Source of the DNA: Nannocystis bainbridge
GTDB lineage: Bacteria > Myxococcota_A > Polyangia > Nannocystales > Nannocystaceae
Length of the DNA stretch: 64,000 nucleotides
Assembly: GCF_028368995.1 (NCBI RefSeq)
Contig: NZ_JAQNDL010000001.1
Location: 4,242,001-4,306,000 of the forward strand
Direction: 5' to 3'
In this document: positions 34,312 through 43,424 of the stretch, piece after piece
How the letters are laid out: each line of letters begins with the position of its first letter
Position numbering within the stretch: the first letter of the stretch is position 1
Position numbers and translations under genes: made by a program
The notes under the pieces: generated by a model
Told to the model about the DNA's origin: nothing
The model's database searches: none
The model's input: the letters and a program-made list of their open reading frames with translations, nothing else

Positions 34312-35067
34312 TCAGCGCGAAACGACGGCGCGCGCCGGCTCGTCCGGTTCGTCGAGGAACTCGCGGACCGCGGCATAGAACGGCTGGGCGATGACCAGCG
34401 AAGAGTGACCGCCCGGTAACACGACGTAATCGTTCTCGCGGTCGACGCCCTCGATCGGCCCGGGGTCAGGGCACAGCGCGTCGGCGTCGGCGTGGATCTG
34501 CCGCAGCCGCACGCCCGCCGGCAGCGGGGCCCCGCGCAGGTCCTTGAGGAACCGGCTGCCGGGACGGACCTGCCACACCGAAGCGCTGACGAGCCCGATC
34601 GTCGCCATGCCCGCGAGCGACATCCACGTCCCGCCGAGCGGCGTGCCCATCAACGCCAGCCGGCGCACGTGCCGGTGCGCTTGCAGGAACTTGACCGCGT
34701 GCAGCGAGACCAGCCCACCCATGCTGAAGCCGACCACGTCGACGCGATCGATCTCGAGGCTCTCCGTCAGCCCGCGCAGCTTGACCGCCAGCTCCTCGGC
34801 CGACCGCGTCAGCGAACCGAGCTGCAACATCCCGTGGTGGTAGCTGAACACCACCTTGCCGTCCGACTGCAGGCGCCGGGTCAGCGGCAACATCGTCCCG
34901 CGCGTGCCGAGGAACCCGTGCACCAGCACCACCGGCCGGCTGCCGGGCTCGACCCAGGACATGTCTCCGGCGACCCGATTGCCGCGCAGGAGGTGACGCG
35001 CGTAGCCAAAGCCGTGGCTGATCGTCTCCGTCGCGTGCTGGATCATCCCTCGCTGTCGCTTCGCCAC
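34312..35067 (-). CDS. Alpha/beta-hydrolase, lipase-like
   Basis: 251 residues from GTG 35067 behind an AGGAAG site; ATG 35046 is an alternative. The oxyanion region VVLVHGFLGTRGTM, nucleophile elbow GFSMGG (Ser near residue 117), an Asp in DADALCPD and the His in GGHSSLV form a full triad. The family includes lipases, esterases and PGAP1-like acyl hydrolases. No signal peptide is visible, so it acts in the cytoplasm or on the inner membrane face. A weak family motif (GGACATGTC-TCC) lies at 34958-34970 in the code. Confidence 0.88.
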   Translation of the reverse strand: MAKRQRGMIQHATETISHGFGYARHLLRGNRVAGDMSWVEPGSRPVVLVHGFLGTRGTMLPLTRRLQSDGKVVFSYHHGMLQLGSLTRSAEELAVKLRGLTESLEIDRVDVVGFSMGGLVSLHAVKFLQAHRHVRRLALMGTPLGGTWMSLAGMATIGLVSASVWQVRPGSRFLKDLRGAPLPAGVRLRQIHADADALCPDPGPIEGVDRENDYVVLPGGHSSLVIAQPFYAAVREFLDEPDEPARAVVSR

Positions 35068-35153
35068 TGCTTCCTACCTTAGCAGCACGAGGGGGCCGGA
35101 CCGCAAGACTCGGCGCCGCGCGCGGAGGTCGTACACGTGTCCGCCGCTCGGGC

Positions 35154-36002
35154 TCAGCGCGAGCGATCGGGGCGCGACAGGGCCAGCGCGGGCGTCGGCG
35201 ACTCGGGCAGCATGCCGCGGAACACCTCGTCGCGCCCGCCGGTCCCGAGCGCCAGGCAGCGGGCGCGCGCCTCACTGGCCAGGCGCGTGCCCGGGAACGA
35301 CTGCATCGCCTGCTCGTAGCGCGCGACCGCCTGCTTGCGCTCGCCCACCTGCTCGTACGCCTGCCCGAGGTGGAACAGGTAGACCACGCGCGCAGGGTTG
35401 TAGCCGAGCGACTCGAGCCCGTGCTCGAGCAGCGCCGCCGCCTCGCCGGCCCGACCCATGCGGGCCAGGCACAGGCCCTCGAGCGCGTTCCAGGCCTGGG
35501 CCACGGTCGGCTGGTAGGCCGGCGGGACGAAGCGCAGGCAGGCGTCGCGGTCGCCGCGGATCTTCGCCAACAACTCGGCCGAGGCCGGTTCGGCGACGCA
35601 GGCGATCTCGTGCCGACCGAACGCCGCGAGCGCCTGCAGATGCGGCGACAGCTTGGTCGAGCTGTCGTCGTAGAGCGCACCGGCTTCTTCGAGCCGCCAC
35701 TCGGCCACCAGCAGCCCGCCGAGCTGCGCCCGCGCCAGCCACTGCCGCTCCACGCTCACCGCCTCGCCCGCGGCCGCCAGCGCGAGCTCGCGCCGCAGGT
35801 GTTGCTCGATCTCTCGGTGCCGCCCGGTAGCGATCGCGCGCCGCAGCACCTCCGCCTCCAGCATCGCTCGCCGTCGCCGGTCGCGCCCCACCAGCCACGC
35901 GCCGAGCGACATGCTGAACACCAGCGCCGCGATCGCCGTGACCTCGCCGGAGCAGCCGGGCAGCAGCACCAGGGTCGGCAGGAAGAACCACGCGCCTCGC
36001 AC
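35154..36002 (-). CDS. TPR-repeat membrane protein
   Basis: 282 residues if it starts at GTG 36002; the frame is open to 36110, which would overlap the divergent gene, so the shorter form is preferred. Residues ~3-45 contain two hydrophobic helices (AWFFLPTLVLLPGCSGEVTAIAALVFSMSLGAWLVG) followed by RDRRRR, which by the positive-inside rule puts the rest in the cytoplasm. Helix pairs of TPR type follow (AQAWNALEGLCLARMGRAGEAAALLEHGLESLGYNPARVVYLFHLGQAYEQVGERKQAVARYEQAMQSFPG). Probably a scaffolding protein; no partner is evident. Confidence 0.72.
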   Translation of the reverse strand: MRGAWFFLPTLVLLPGCSGEVTAIAALVFSMSLGAWLVGRDRRRRAMLEAEVLRRAIATGRHREIEQHLRRELALAAAGEAVSVERQWLARAQLGGLLVAEWRLEEAGALYDDSSTKLSPHLQALAAFGRHEIACVAEPASAELLAKIRGDRDACLRFVPPAYQPTVAQAWNALEGLCLARMGRAGEAAALLEHGLESLGYNPARVVYLFHLGQAYEQVGERKQAVARYEQAMQSFPGTRLASEARARCLALGTGGRDEVFRGMLPESPTPALALSRPDRSR

Positions 36003-36101
36003 CTCTTCACCATAGCGCGACGCGACCGCCTCGCGCAGGCGTGCGAATTTTTTTGCCCGCCGTGCAAAAGAAGGCCGGCTCGCATCGACCTCAGGGGGAC
36101 C

Positions 36102-37274
36102 ATGTCGCACGTCCCGCCTGATCTTGCCTCACGCCCGCGCCGGTCGGCGTCGCTCTCGACCCGTTCGCCCGCACCTGCCGCCGGCCCCTCCTCGCTCGCA
36201 GTCGGCCCTCTGCCCGCGCCGCCGGAGGCGCGAGCCTCGGCCCCGGCCTCGCGGAGATCGGCCGGCCTCGCAGCGACCTCGACCTCCCGCGCGCGACGGC
36301 TCGCTGCGCGCTCGCTCGTCCACGCGCGACGGTCTGCCGCGGGCGCCTCGACGCGAGCCACGACCTCGGCTCGATGCCTCGCTGCCGCCCCCGCGCGCGT
36401 CGCCTCCGCGCGTGCCGTCACAGAACGGGCCGACGCGAAATCACCACTCGCCAGCTCTCCCGCCTCGCGCTCGCGACCTGCTCGCCTCTCGAGCGCCTCG
36501 CCTGCCGCCAACACCACGCCTCCCACCGGCTTGCTCTCATCGACGCATCCCGGCGTCGCCGCCCCGCCAACGCGCCTCGCCGGCGTGCGGTCGCGGCCCG
36601 CCAGGCCCGACTGCGCCGTCCCGGCCTTGCGCGCCTTGCTCGTCGATCCTGGCCAGTGTGCCCGTCATCCTGGCGCTCTCGCCCGCGAGCTCGCCCCCGG
36701 GTTGTGCGAGCTCGTCGCCTGTATCGCGCCGGACGGTCGCTGCGAGATCGCCGATCGCCGTGACCTCGCCGCCACCGGGCTCGGTCCTGCCGGTCTGTTT
36801 CATCGCGCGCGCCTCGGCACCTGCAGCGAGCGCCTCGAGTTCGCGCTCGCGGCTCCCTCCGAAGGTGTCCATGCGTACATGCTCGGAGGGCCAGGTCGGG
36901 TCGACACCGCCGCCGCCGTGCTCGAGCTCGAGGCGCTGCTCGGACAGCCGCCTGGGCCGGTGGGCACCGTCGTCGCCTTCCCCGCCCGCGGCACCGCCCT
37001 GTTCATCGCCCCTGGCGCCCGCCGCCTGCGGCGCTCGCTGGTCGCCTGGGGCCTGCGACAGTTCTGGTGCGCCGAGCCCGAGGCCGCCCCGGTCAGCGTC
37101 GGCGACACCCTCCGCTTCATGGCCGGCTGGGCCCGCGACGCCTATCGCACCCTCCCCGGCCCGATCTCCCCTCTGCTCTACTGGCACCATCAGGGCAAGC
37201 TCAGCGTGCTCGGCGACCTCGGCCTCTCGCACCTGCCCCGCGAGCTGGCCCGGCTGGTCCTCGCCAGCGCCTGA
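36102..37274 (+). CDS. Protein of unknown function with Ala/Arg/Ser-rich N-terminal half
   Basis: 390 residues from ATG 36102, which has a purine-rich site (AGGGGG) 4 bp upstream. Residues ~10-170 are almost entirely Ala, Arg, Ser, Pro and Thr and look disordered and basic. Residues ~195-390 look folded (LCELVACIAPDGRCEIADRRDLAATGLGPAG, LEFALAAPSEGVHAYMLGG, VGTVVAFPARGTALFIAPGARRLRRSLVAWGLRQFW, FMAGWARDAYRTLPGPISPLLYWHHQGKLSVLGDLGLSHLP). No family is recognised. The basic half could be DNA-binding or could be an over-extended start; the start is the weakest point. Confidence 0.55.
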   Translation: MSHVPPDLASRPRRSASLSTRSPAPAAGPSSLAVGPLPAPPEARASAPASRRSAGLAATSTSRARRLAARSLVHARRSAAGASTRATTSARCLAAAPARVASARAVTERADAKSPLASSPASRSRPARLSSASPAANTTPPTGLLSSTHPGVAAPPTRLAGVRSRPARPDCAVPALRALLVDPGQCARHPGALARELAPGLCELVACIAPDGRCEIADRRDLAATGLGPAGLFHRARLGTCSERLEFALAAPSEGVHAYMLGGPGRVDTAAAVLELEALLGQPPGPVGTVVAFPARGTALFIAPGARRLRRSLVAWGLRQFWCAEPEAAPVSVGDTLRFMAGWARDAYRTLPGPISPLLYWHHQGKLSVLGDLGLSHLPRELARLVLASA

Positions 37275-37532
37275 GTCGGTGCGAGACTTGTTACACATTC
37301 GCCACGCCATCATCTGTCCTTCGGGACATCTCTTGCCAGCGATGATTCCGCGTCCTCGCAAGCGCGGATCGTCCGCTCTGCATCGAGCAGTCGCCTCACT
37401 CGCATCGGGTCTCGCAAGCCGAGCACGTTCATCGGCATCAACCCTCCGGGGGTGCGCTCACGGCAGCGGCGGTCCGCGCGCCGCCCCGTCTCCTCCTGCC
37501 GCACCGGCCTTCGCCTGCTAGGCTCCTCGCCC

Positions 37533-38576
37533 GTGCCGCGTCCCGTCGACAACCCGCCGAACCCGTGGCTATCGACCCACGTCGAGTACTTCGGCGAGCC
37601 CCCGCCTGCGGGCCTCGAGGTGTTCGAGGAGGAAGCGCGCAGCGTCGTCGCCAGCAACGACAGCCCGGACATCCCGTTTCGCCACAGCGTCAACCCTTAC
37701 CGTGGCTGCTATCACGGCTGCGCCTATTGTTACGCCCGGCCCTCGCACCAGTACCTCGGCTGGGGCGCCGGCACCGACTTCGAGCGCAAGATCGTCGTCA
37801 AGGTCAACGCCCCTACCCTGCTGCGGCAGTTCCTCGCCCGCCCCAAATGGAACCGCGACCTGCTCGCCTTCAGCGGCGTCACCGACTGTTATCAACCGCT
37901 CGAGGCCCACTACGGCCTCACCCGCGGCTGCCTCGAGGCTTGCCTCGAGTTCGCCAACCCGGTCGGCATCATCACCAAGGGCCCGCTGGTCGCCCGCGAC
38001 GTCGACCTCCTCGTCGAGCTGAACCGCCGCGCCAGCGTCTCGGTCACGATCAGCATCCCCTTCATCGACGACGCCATGGCCCGGCGGATCGAGCCCTCGG
38101 TCGCGCGGCCGTCGAAGCGACTCCAGGCGCTCGCCACCCTGAGCGCTGCCGGGATCCGCACCGGCGTCGGCGTCGCCCCCGTGATCCCCGGCCTCAACGA
38201 CAGCCAGATCCCCCAGATCCTCGCGCGCGCCCGCGAGTGCGGCGCGCAGAACGCCTTCCTCACCCTGCTGCGCCTCCCGGCCGAGGTCTTGCCGGTGTTC
38301 GACGCTCGCCTCAAAGAGGCCGAGCCGCTGCGTCACGCCCATGTGCTCTCGGCCATCCGCGACGTCCGCCGCGGCGCCATGAACAGCGCCCAGTTCGGCC
38401 AGCGCATGCAGGGCGAGGGCCCGCGCTGGCAGGCCATCGAGCAGCTGTTCACGGTCCACGCCCGCCGCCTCGGTTTTAATATCGATCCGCCGCAGATGCC
38501 GGCCCAGGCCACCATGCGCGCCGAACCTGTCCCCAAGGTCAGGCCCCGGCAGCGCTCCCTCTTCGGCGACGACTGA
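37533..38576 (+). CDS. PA0069-family radical SAM protein
   Basis: 347 residues from GTG 37533. The radical-SAM cluster motif CYHGCAYCYA lies near residue 62-71, followed by HQYLGWGAGTDFERKIVVKVNAPTLLRQFLARPKW and FSGVTDCYQPLE, the signature of the PA0069/SplB-related group. These resemble spore photoproduct lyases but have no established substrate. The barrel part contains VSVTISIPFIDDAMARRIEPSVARPSKRLQALATL and GVAPVIPGLND. The Pro/Arg-rich C-terminus includes a family palindrome (38526-38544). Confidence 0.9.
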   Translation: MPRPVDNPPNPWLSTHVEYFGEPPPAGLEVFEEEARSVVASNDSPDIPFRHSVNPYRGCYHGCAYCYARPSHQYLGWGAGTDFERKIVVKVNAPTLLRQFLARPKWNRDLLAFSGVTDCYQPLEAHYGLTRGCLEACLEFANPVGIITKGPLVARDVDLLVELNRRASVSVTISIPFIDDAMARRIEPSVARPSKRLQALATLSAAGIRTGVGVAPVIPGLNDSQIPQILARARECGAQNAFLTLLRLPAEVLPVFDARLKEAEPLRHAHVLSAIRDVRRGAMNSAQFGQRMQGEGPRWQAIEQLFTVHARRLGFNIDPPQMPAQATMRAEPVPKVRPRQRSLFGDD

Positions 38577-38596
38577 CTCGCCGGGAGCGCCGCACC

Positions 38597-38800
38597 ACCT
38601 GTCCCGAAGGTCAGGCCGCGACGCTCTTACTTCGATCACCATCGGTCCGCGCACGACCTGCCCCCGAGGACAGGCTCATCGATCGCTCGGCGATGACCTG
38701 CCTTTCGCCTTACCTGTCCCCAGAGACATACACGTGGATCACCGCTCTGGGCGACGTCCACCCTGCTCCGGCGAAGTCATCAACCTCGAGGACAGGCAGA
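38597..38800. repeat. Cluster of four or five family palindromes between convergent genes
   Basis: CCTGTCC-CGAA-GGTCAGG (38597-38614), GACCTGCCC-CCG-AGGACAGGC (38655-38674), ACCTGTCC-CCAG-AGACAT (38716-38731) and GAGGACAGGCAGACC (38788-38802) lie in this 270-bp gap. Nothing else is visible in 38577-38849. Confidence 0.75.
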
Positions 38801-38849
38801 CCTCTTTGGTGCGCCTTTTTATAAGCGTCCCGAGCACAGGTCGCGCGCA

Positions 38850-39890
38850 TCAGCCCCAGCGGGCTCGCACGATCCAGAACCCTGGCACCTCGTGCGTCTC
38901 GATCTGCGCGCGCATGTCCTTCAGCACCTGCACCAGCCGACCCGAGCGGTTGACCACGAACCACGCCTCTCCGCCCGGGCGCAGCCAGTGCGGCAGCGGC
39001 TTCACCAGCGCCGCGAACGCCTCGGGCGGCGCGTGCGTCGGCGGATTGACCAGCGCCAGCTCGACCGTCCCGCGCCACGGGTGACTCGCCGGCAGCCCGT
39101 CCGACACCAGCGCCTCCACGCGCTCGCAGCCGAGGCGCCTCGCGTTCTCGCGGACCAGGTCCGCCGCGATCACGTTGCTCTCGACCGCCAGCACATGCGC
39201 TTTCGGCCAGGTCTTGGCCGCCCACAGCCCCAGCGGACCGATGCCTGCTCCGAGGTCGAGCACCCGGCGCGGCATCGCTGGTTCGGCCGCCGCCAGCGCC
39301 GTCAGCAGCGCGCGCGTGCCGTCGTCGAGGTGTTTGCGGCAGAACACCCCCGGCGCCGAGACCAGCGGCACCTCGCCGAGCAGTGGTTCGGCGATCTCGT
39401 GGCGCACTGCCAGCAGCTCGGCGGCTGCCTGCGCGTCGAACCGCTCGGTCTTCTCGGCCGCCAGCAGGTGGTAGCCGCGGTCGCGCTCCACCGTCTCGCA
39501 CGAGCCGAGCAGCGCCGCGATCGTGCGGGCCAGCGAGGCCGCGCCTTTGTCCTTGCGGACGGCGCACAGCAGGCGTCCGCCGGGCAGCAGCACCGAAGCT
39601 GCGAGGGCCAGGCAGGCCTCGGAGAAGTCCTTGCCGAGGTGCGCGCGCGGCCACACCACGGCGGCGCGGAAGCGCGGCGTGATGTCGACCGCCCACGGTG
39701 CGACGAGCGCCGCCGGTTCTTCCGCAGACTGCTCGCGGACATCGAGGGCCCAGCGCGTCGCCCCCGGGCGCAGACCGGGCAGCGGCCCGCCGTACACCAG
39801 CGCCAGCGCTTGCGGCGGCAGGTCTTGAACTGCCTGGGCGAGCAGGCGCACGCCCGGGTCCGAGGGATTAAAGAGGTTCTCGCCCTGCAC
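38850..39890 (-). CDS. RsmC/RlmG-like rRNA methyltransferase
   Basis: 346 residues from GTG 39890. It has the two-domain layout of RsmC: a degenerate N-terminal methyltransferase-like half, then a catalytic half with VLDLGAGIGPLGLWAAKTWP (SAM motif I, near residue 212), VLAVESNVIAADLVRENARRLG and LVNPPTHA, the NPP motif of N2-guanine methyltransferases. The family modifies 16S or 23S rRNA guanines; the exact site cannot be told. It is transcribed convergently with the radical SAM gene and divergently from the SNF2 gene. Confidence 0.87.
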   Translation of the reverse strand: MQGENLFNPSDPGVRLLAQAVQDLPPQALALVYGGPLPGLRPGATRWALDVREQSAEEPAALVAPWAVDITPRFRAAVVWPRAHLGKDFSEACLALAASVLLPGGRLLCAVRKDKGAASLARTIAALLGSCETVERDRGYHLLAAEKTERFDAQAAAELLAVRHEIAEPLLGEVPLVSAPGVFCRKHLDDGTRALLTALAAAEPAMPRRVLDLGAGIGPLGLWAAKTWPKAHVLAVESNVIAADLVRENARRLGCERVEALVSDGLPASHPWRGTVELALVNPPTHAPPEAFAALVKPLPHWLRPGGEAWFVVNRSGRLVQVLKDMRAQIETHEVPGFWIVRARWG

Positions 39891-40288
39891 GGCGCGGAGG
39901 GATAACAGCGGGGCGCCTGGCGCGCAATTCAGCTCATGTGATGCGCGTCGTCCCGGGCTTCGCCCGCGTCAGCGCACGCCCGACCGCGCCCCTCACGAAA
40001 CGGCCCTGGAGCGGCCCTTGAAGGACCGTTGCCGGCGCCTGCGGTCGTCATTGATCGCGGGCTCCCTGGCAAATCCGGCCGATTGCGCGATTGGGGGTGG
40101 ACCCGCGAAACGCCCCGTGTTAAAGCACCTGCGGACCCTCCGCCGGCCTGGCGTGTATTCGCCGCGGTCGTCGTGGGGCCCATGTGCTTGTTGGAGCTCT
40201 CGGCGACCCCCTTCCGCGGGTTGTCGCGCGGGTCCGGCTACCGAGGCGTGGCCGACCGTGTCTGCCCCGTCATCGTCCCAGGATCTGC
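39891..40288. other. Divergent promoter region between the methyltransferase and SNF2 genes
   Basis: About 400 bp with no convincing gene. It is expected to hold divergent promoters, but I see no clear -35/-10 pair. Confidence 0.5.
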
Positions 40289-43200
40289 GTGTCCACACTC
40301 GAAGCGTTCCTCCCCCTGTTCGAGCCGGAGTCGCTGGCGAAAATTGCCAGCAAGAAGGCCTACGCCGCCGGCGTCGAGCTGTTCGAGGCCAAGGCCGTCA
40401 GCGACATCGTGTTCGCCGGCAACTGTCTCAAGGGCAAGATCAAGGGCACGCACTCGCAGCCGCACGCGGCCACCATCAAGCTGCTCGAGTCGGGCGCGGT
40501 CGAGGCCGTTTGTGACTGCCCGACCTTCACGGACGGCTGGGAGAGGTTCTGCCACCACGCGGTCGCGCTGGCGCTCGCGCTGCGCAAGCAGTACCAGGCC
40601 GGCGGCGAGATCACGCTGACGCAGAACCCGTGGACCGCCGACGTCGCGGGCACCGGCGCCAACGCGCAGCGCTACACCATCGAGGCCCGGCGCGGCAATT
40701 GGCACGTCATGGCCTTCCGCGGCGGCGGCACGCCCGTCGTCAGCCGGCGCCGCTACGAGGGCATGAGCCCGGCCGACCGCGTCATCCATCATTACCTCTC
40801 GCAGGAGGTCGACGACGCCGACGACGGCGGCCACGTCATCGACGACATGGCGCTCTCGGGCCTCCTCTACTTCGCCCGCGGCGGCAGCACCGTCAGCCTC
40901 AAGGGCGTCGGCAAGCTGCAGTTCGCCGCCGAGCCGCTGACCCTGCGCGTGCGCGCCGAGCCGCGCCCCGGCGACAACAGCGTCGTCCTCCACGCCTTCC
41001 TCGAGCAGCGCAGCACCGGCCGCGACCTCGAGGTCCCTTCCGGTCGCGTCATCGTCGGCGCGCCGACCTGGTTCCTCCTGCACGAGACCGCCGAGGTCTT
41101 CCTCGTCCCCGACACTCCGCCGTGGGTGCTCGAGGCCGTCGCCAAGCAGCCGCGCATCGTCATGGACGCCCGCGTCAGCGCCCAGGCCATGGACGACCTC
41201 AGCGAGTCGCTCAAGACCGCCGGCGTCCCCCACCAGGACCTGTTCGCCCTCGCCTCCGACTCGCGCAAGATCGACGCCATCATCGCCACCGTCGAGGGCG
41301 ATGCCACGCAGATCAAGGTCGCGCTGGCCGCCCGCTACGGCAACGCCACCATCGGCATCACCGGCAGCGAGCCCGAGTCGGCCCGCTACACCATCAACCT
41401 CGGCGACCAGCCGCTCAGCTTCTACCGCGACCTCGAGGGCGAGGCCGCCGCGCGCAAGACGCTGACCGACCTCAACCTCAAGTACAACCCCGACGCCGAC
41501 GGCTTCATCGCCACCGGCGACGCCGCCGTCGAGTTTACGATCGTCGGCATCCCGCTGCTGCCCGAGACCTGGGAGAAGCGCGTGCCGCAGCTCCCGCGCG
41601 TGCGCAGCAAGTCGCCGACCCCGCGGCTGGCCGTGCGCAGCAAGGAGGGCAGCGTGCTCGACCTCGACGCGATCGTCGACGTCGAGGGCGAGGACGACCT
41701 GATCTCCTTCCGCGACCTCCTGCGCTGGCTGCACGAGGGTCGGCGGTGGATCACCCTCGCCGACGGCTCGGTCGCCAAGCTCGACCCGCAGATCCTCCAG
41801 CCGATCGCCGACGCCGCCGGCGCGATCGAGTTCGACAAGAAGGGCCACGCCGAGATCAGCACGCTCGAGCTCGGCACCTTGACCCGCCTGCTCGGCGCCG
41901 TGCCCTCGGCCGACGTCGCCAAGGAGGTCAAGCGCCTGATGGAGAACATGACCGGCGAGCGCTCGGCCAAGGCGCCCAAGCGGGCCAAGACGCTCACCGC
42001 CAAGCTGCGCGAGTACCAGCGCTCCGGCTTCGCGTGGTTGTGGCAGCTCCACGAGAACCAGATGACCGGCATCCTGGCCGACGACATGGGCCTCGGAAAG
42101 ACGGTCCAGGCGCTGGCGCTGCTGACGAAGGCCAAGGAGGAGGAGGGCGACCAGCCGACGCTGATCGTCTGCCCGACCTCGGTGCTCAGCGTGTGGAAGC
42201 AGGAGGTCGAGAAGTGGGCCCCGAGCCTGCGCCTCACCACCTGGCACGGCGCTGACCGGGCCGAGAACCGGCGCATGCTCAAGAAGGCGGACATCGTCGT
42301 CACCACCTACGCCATCTTGCGCCGCGACATCGACGAGCTGAGCAAGATCCGCTGGCGCTACGCCATCCTCGACGAGGCGCAGTACATCAAGAACTGGGCC
42401 ACCACCACCGCCAAGAGCGCCAAGCAGCTGACCGCCGACCACCGCCTCGCGCTGTCGGGCACCCCGGTCGAGAATCACCTGGCCGACCTGTGGGCCATCT
42501 TCGATTTCCTCGCGCCCAACTTCCTCGGCAAGCTGTCCGACTTCCAGAAGAACTACGTCCGCCCGATCGAGGAGAACGACGGCAAGACGCTCGAGGCCCT
42601 GCGCGCGCGCATCCGGCCGTTCGTCATGCGCCGCAAGAAAGAGGACGTGGCCCAGGAGCTGCCGCCGAAGACCGAGCAGACGCTGTTCGTGCAGTTCAGC
42701 CGCAGCCAGCTCGGCCTCTACAACCGGATCCTCAAGACCGCCAAGGACGAGATCAAGGGCCGCATCGAGGAGGTCGGGCTCGAGAAGTCGCAGATGACGA
42801 TCCTCGCCGCGCTCACGCGCCTGCGCCAGGTCTGCTGCGACCCGCGCCTGCTCGGCCTGCCCGACGCCTCGACCTTGCCGCCGTCGGCCAAGCTCGAGGC
42901 CTTCAAGGAGCTCATGGCCGACTGCGTCGGCTCGGGCCGCAAGGTCCTGGTGTTCTCACAGTTCGTCGAGATGCAGAAGCTGCTCGGCGACGCCCTCAAC
43001 GAGCTGAAGATCCCCTACCTCTGGCTGCACGGCGGGACCAAGAACCGCGAGGAGCTGGTCCTGCAGTTCCAGACCAAGTCCGGCCCGCCCGTGTTCCTCA
43101 TCTCGCTCAAGGCCGGCGGCTCCGGCCTCACCCTCACCGAAGCGGACACCGTCGTCCACTTCGACCCGTGGTGGAACCCCGCCGTCGAGGACCAGGCCAC

Positions 43201-43417
43201 CGACCGCGCCCACCGCATCGGCCAGGACAAGCCCGTCATGGTCTACCGGCTGGTCTGCGAGGACACCGTCGAGCAGAAGATGGTCGAGCTCGGGGCCCGC
43301 AAGCGCGAGGTCGCCGAGAGCGCGCTCGGCCGCGACGTGACCGCCGGCAAGAAGCTGACGATCGAAGACGTCGAGGCGCTGCTCGAGACCCCGAGCGCTG
43401 CCACCTGGGATCAGTGA
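40289..43417 (+). CDS. SWIM-domain SNF2-family ATPase
   Basis: 1042 residues from GTG 40289 (VSTLEAFLPLFEPESL). Residues ~76-91 are a SWIM zinc finger (CDCPTFTDGWERFCHH), typical of bacterial SNF2 proteins and thought to bind DNA or proteins. A ~450-residue central region (SNF2-associated) follows. The helicase core has LADDMGLGKTVQ (motif I, near residue 600), DEAQYIKN (motif II), LSGTPVENH (III), VLVFSQFV (IV), LISLKAGGSGLTLTEAD (V) and DRAHRIGQ (VI). These proteins translocate on double-stranded DNA to displace proteins; the bacterial members are mostly uncharacterised. An FAD oxidoreductase gene follows after 7 bp. Confidence 0.94.
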   Translation: MSTLEAFLPLFEPESLAKIASKKAYAAGVELFEAKAVSDIVFAGNCLKGKIKGTHSQPHAATIKLLESGAVEAVCDCPTFTDGWERFCHHAVALALALRKQYQAGGEITLTQNPWTADVAGTGANAQRYTIEARRGNWHVMAFRGGGTPVVSRRRYEGMSPADRVIHHYLSQEVDDADDGGHVIDDMALSGLLYFARGGSTVSLKGVGKLQFAAEPLTLRVRAEPRPGDNSVVLHAFLEQRSTGRDLEVPSGRVIVGAPTWFLLHETAEVFLVPDTPPWVLEAVAKQPRIVMDARVSAQAMDDLSESLKTAGVPHQDLFALASDSRKIDAIIATVEGDATQIKVALAARYGNATIGITGSEPESARYTINLGDQPLSFYRDLEGEAAARKTLTDLNLKYNPDADGFIATGDAAVEFTIVGIPLLPETWEKRVPQLPRVRSKSPTPRLAVRSKEGSVLDLDAIVDVEGEDDLISFRDLLRWLHEGRRWITLADGSVAKLDPQILQPIADAAGAIEFDKKGHAEISTLELGTLTRLLGAVPSADVAKEVKRLMENMTGERSAKAPKRAKTLTAKLREYQRSGFAWLWQLHENQMTGILADDMGLGKTVQALALLTKAKEEEGDQPTLIVCPTSVLSVWKQEVEKWAPSLRLTTWHGADRAENRRMLKKADIVVTTYAILRRDIDELSKIRWRYAILDEAQYIKNWATTTAKSAKQLTADHRLALSGTPVENHLADLWAIFDFLAPNFLGKLSDFQKNYVRPIEENDGKTLEALRARIRPFVMRRKKEDVAQELPPKTEQTLFVQFSRSQLGLYNRILKTAKDEIKGRIEEVGLEKSQMTILAALTRLRQVCCDPRLLGLPDASTLPPSAKLEAFKELMADCVGSGRKVLVFSQFVEMQKLLGDALNELKIPYLWLHGGTKNREELVLQFQTKSGPPVFLISLKAGGSGLTLTEADTVVHFDPWWNPAVEDQATDRAHRIGQDKPVMVYRLVCEDTVEQKMVELGARKREVAESALGRDVTAGKKLTIEDVEALLETPSAATWDQ

Positions 43418-43424
43418 GGACACC

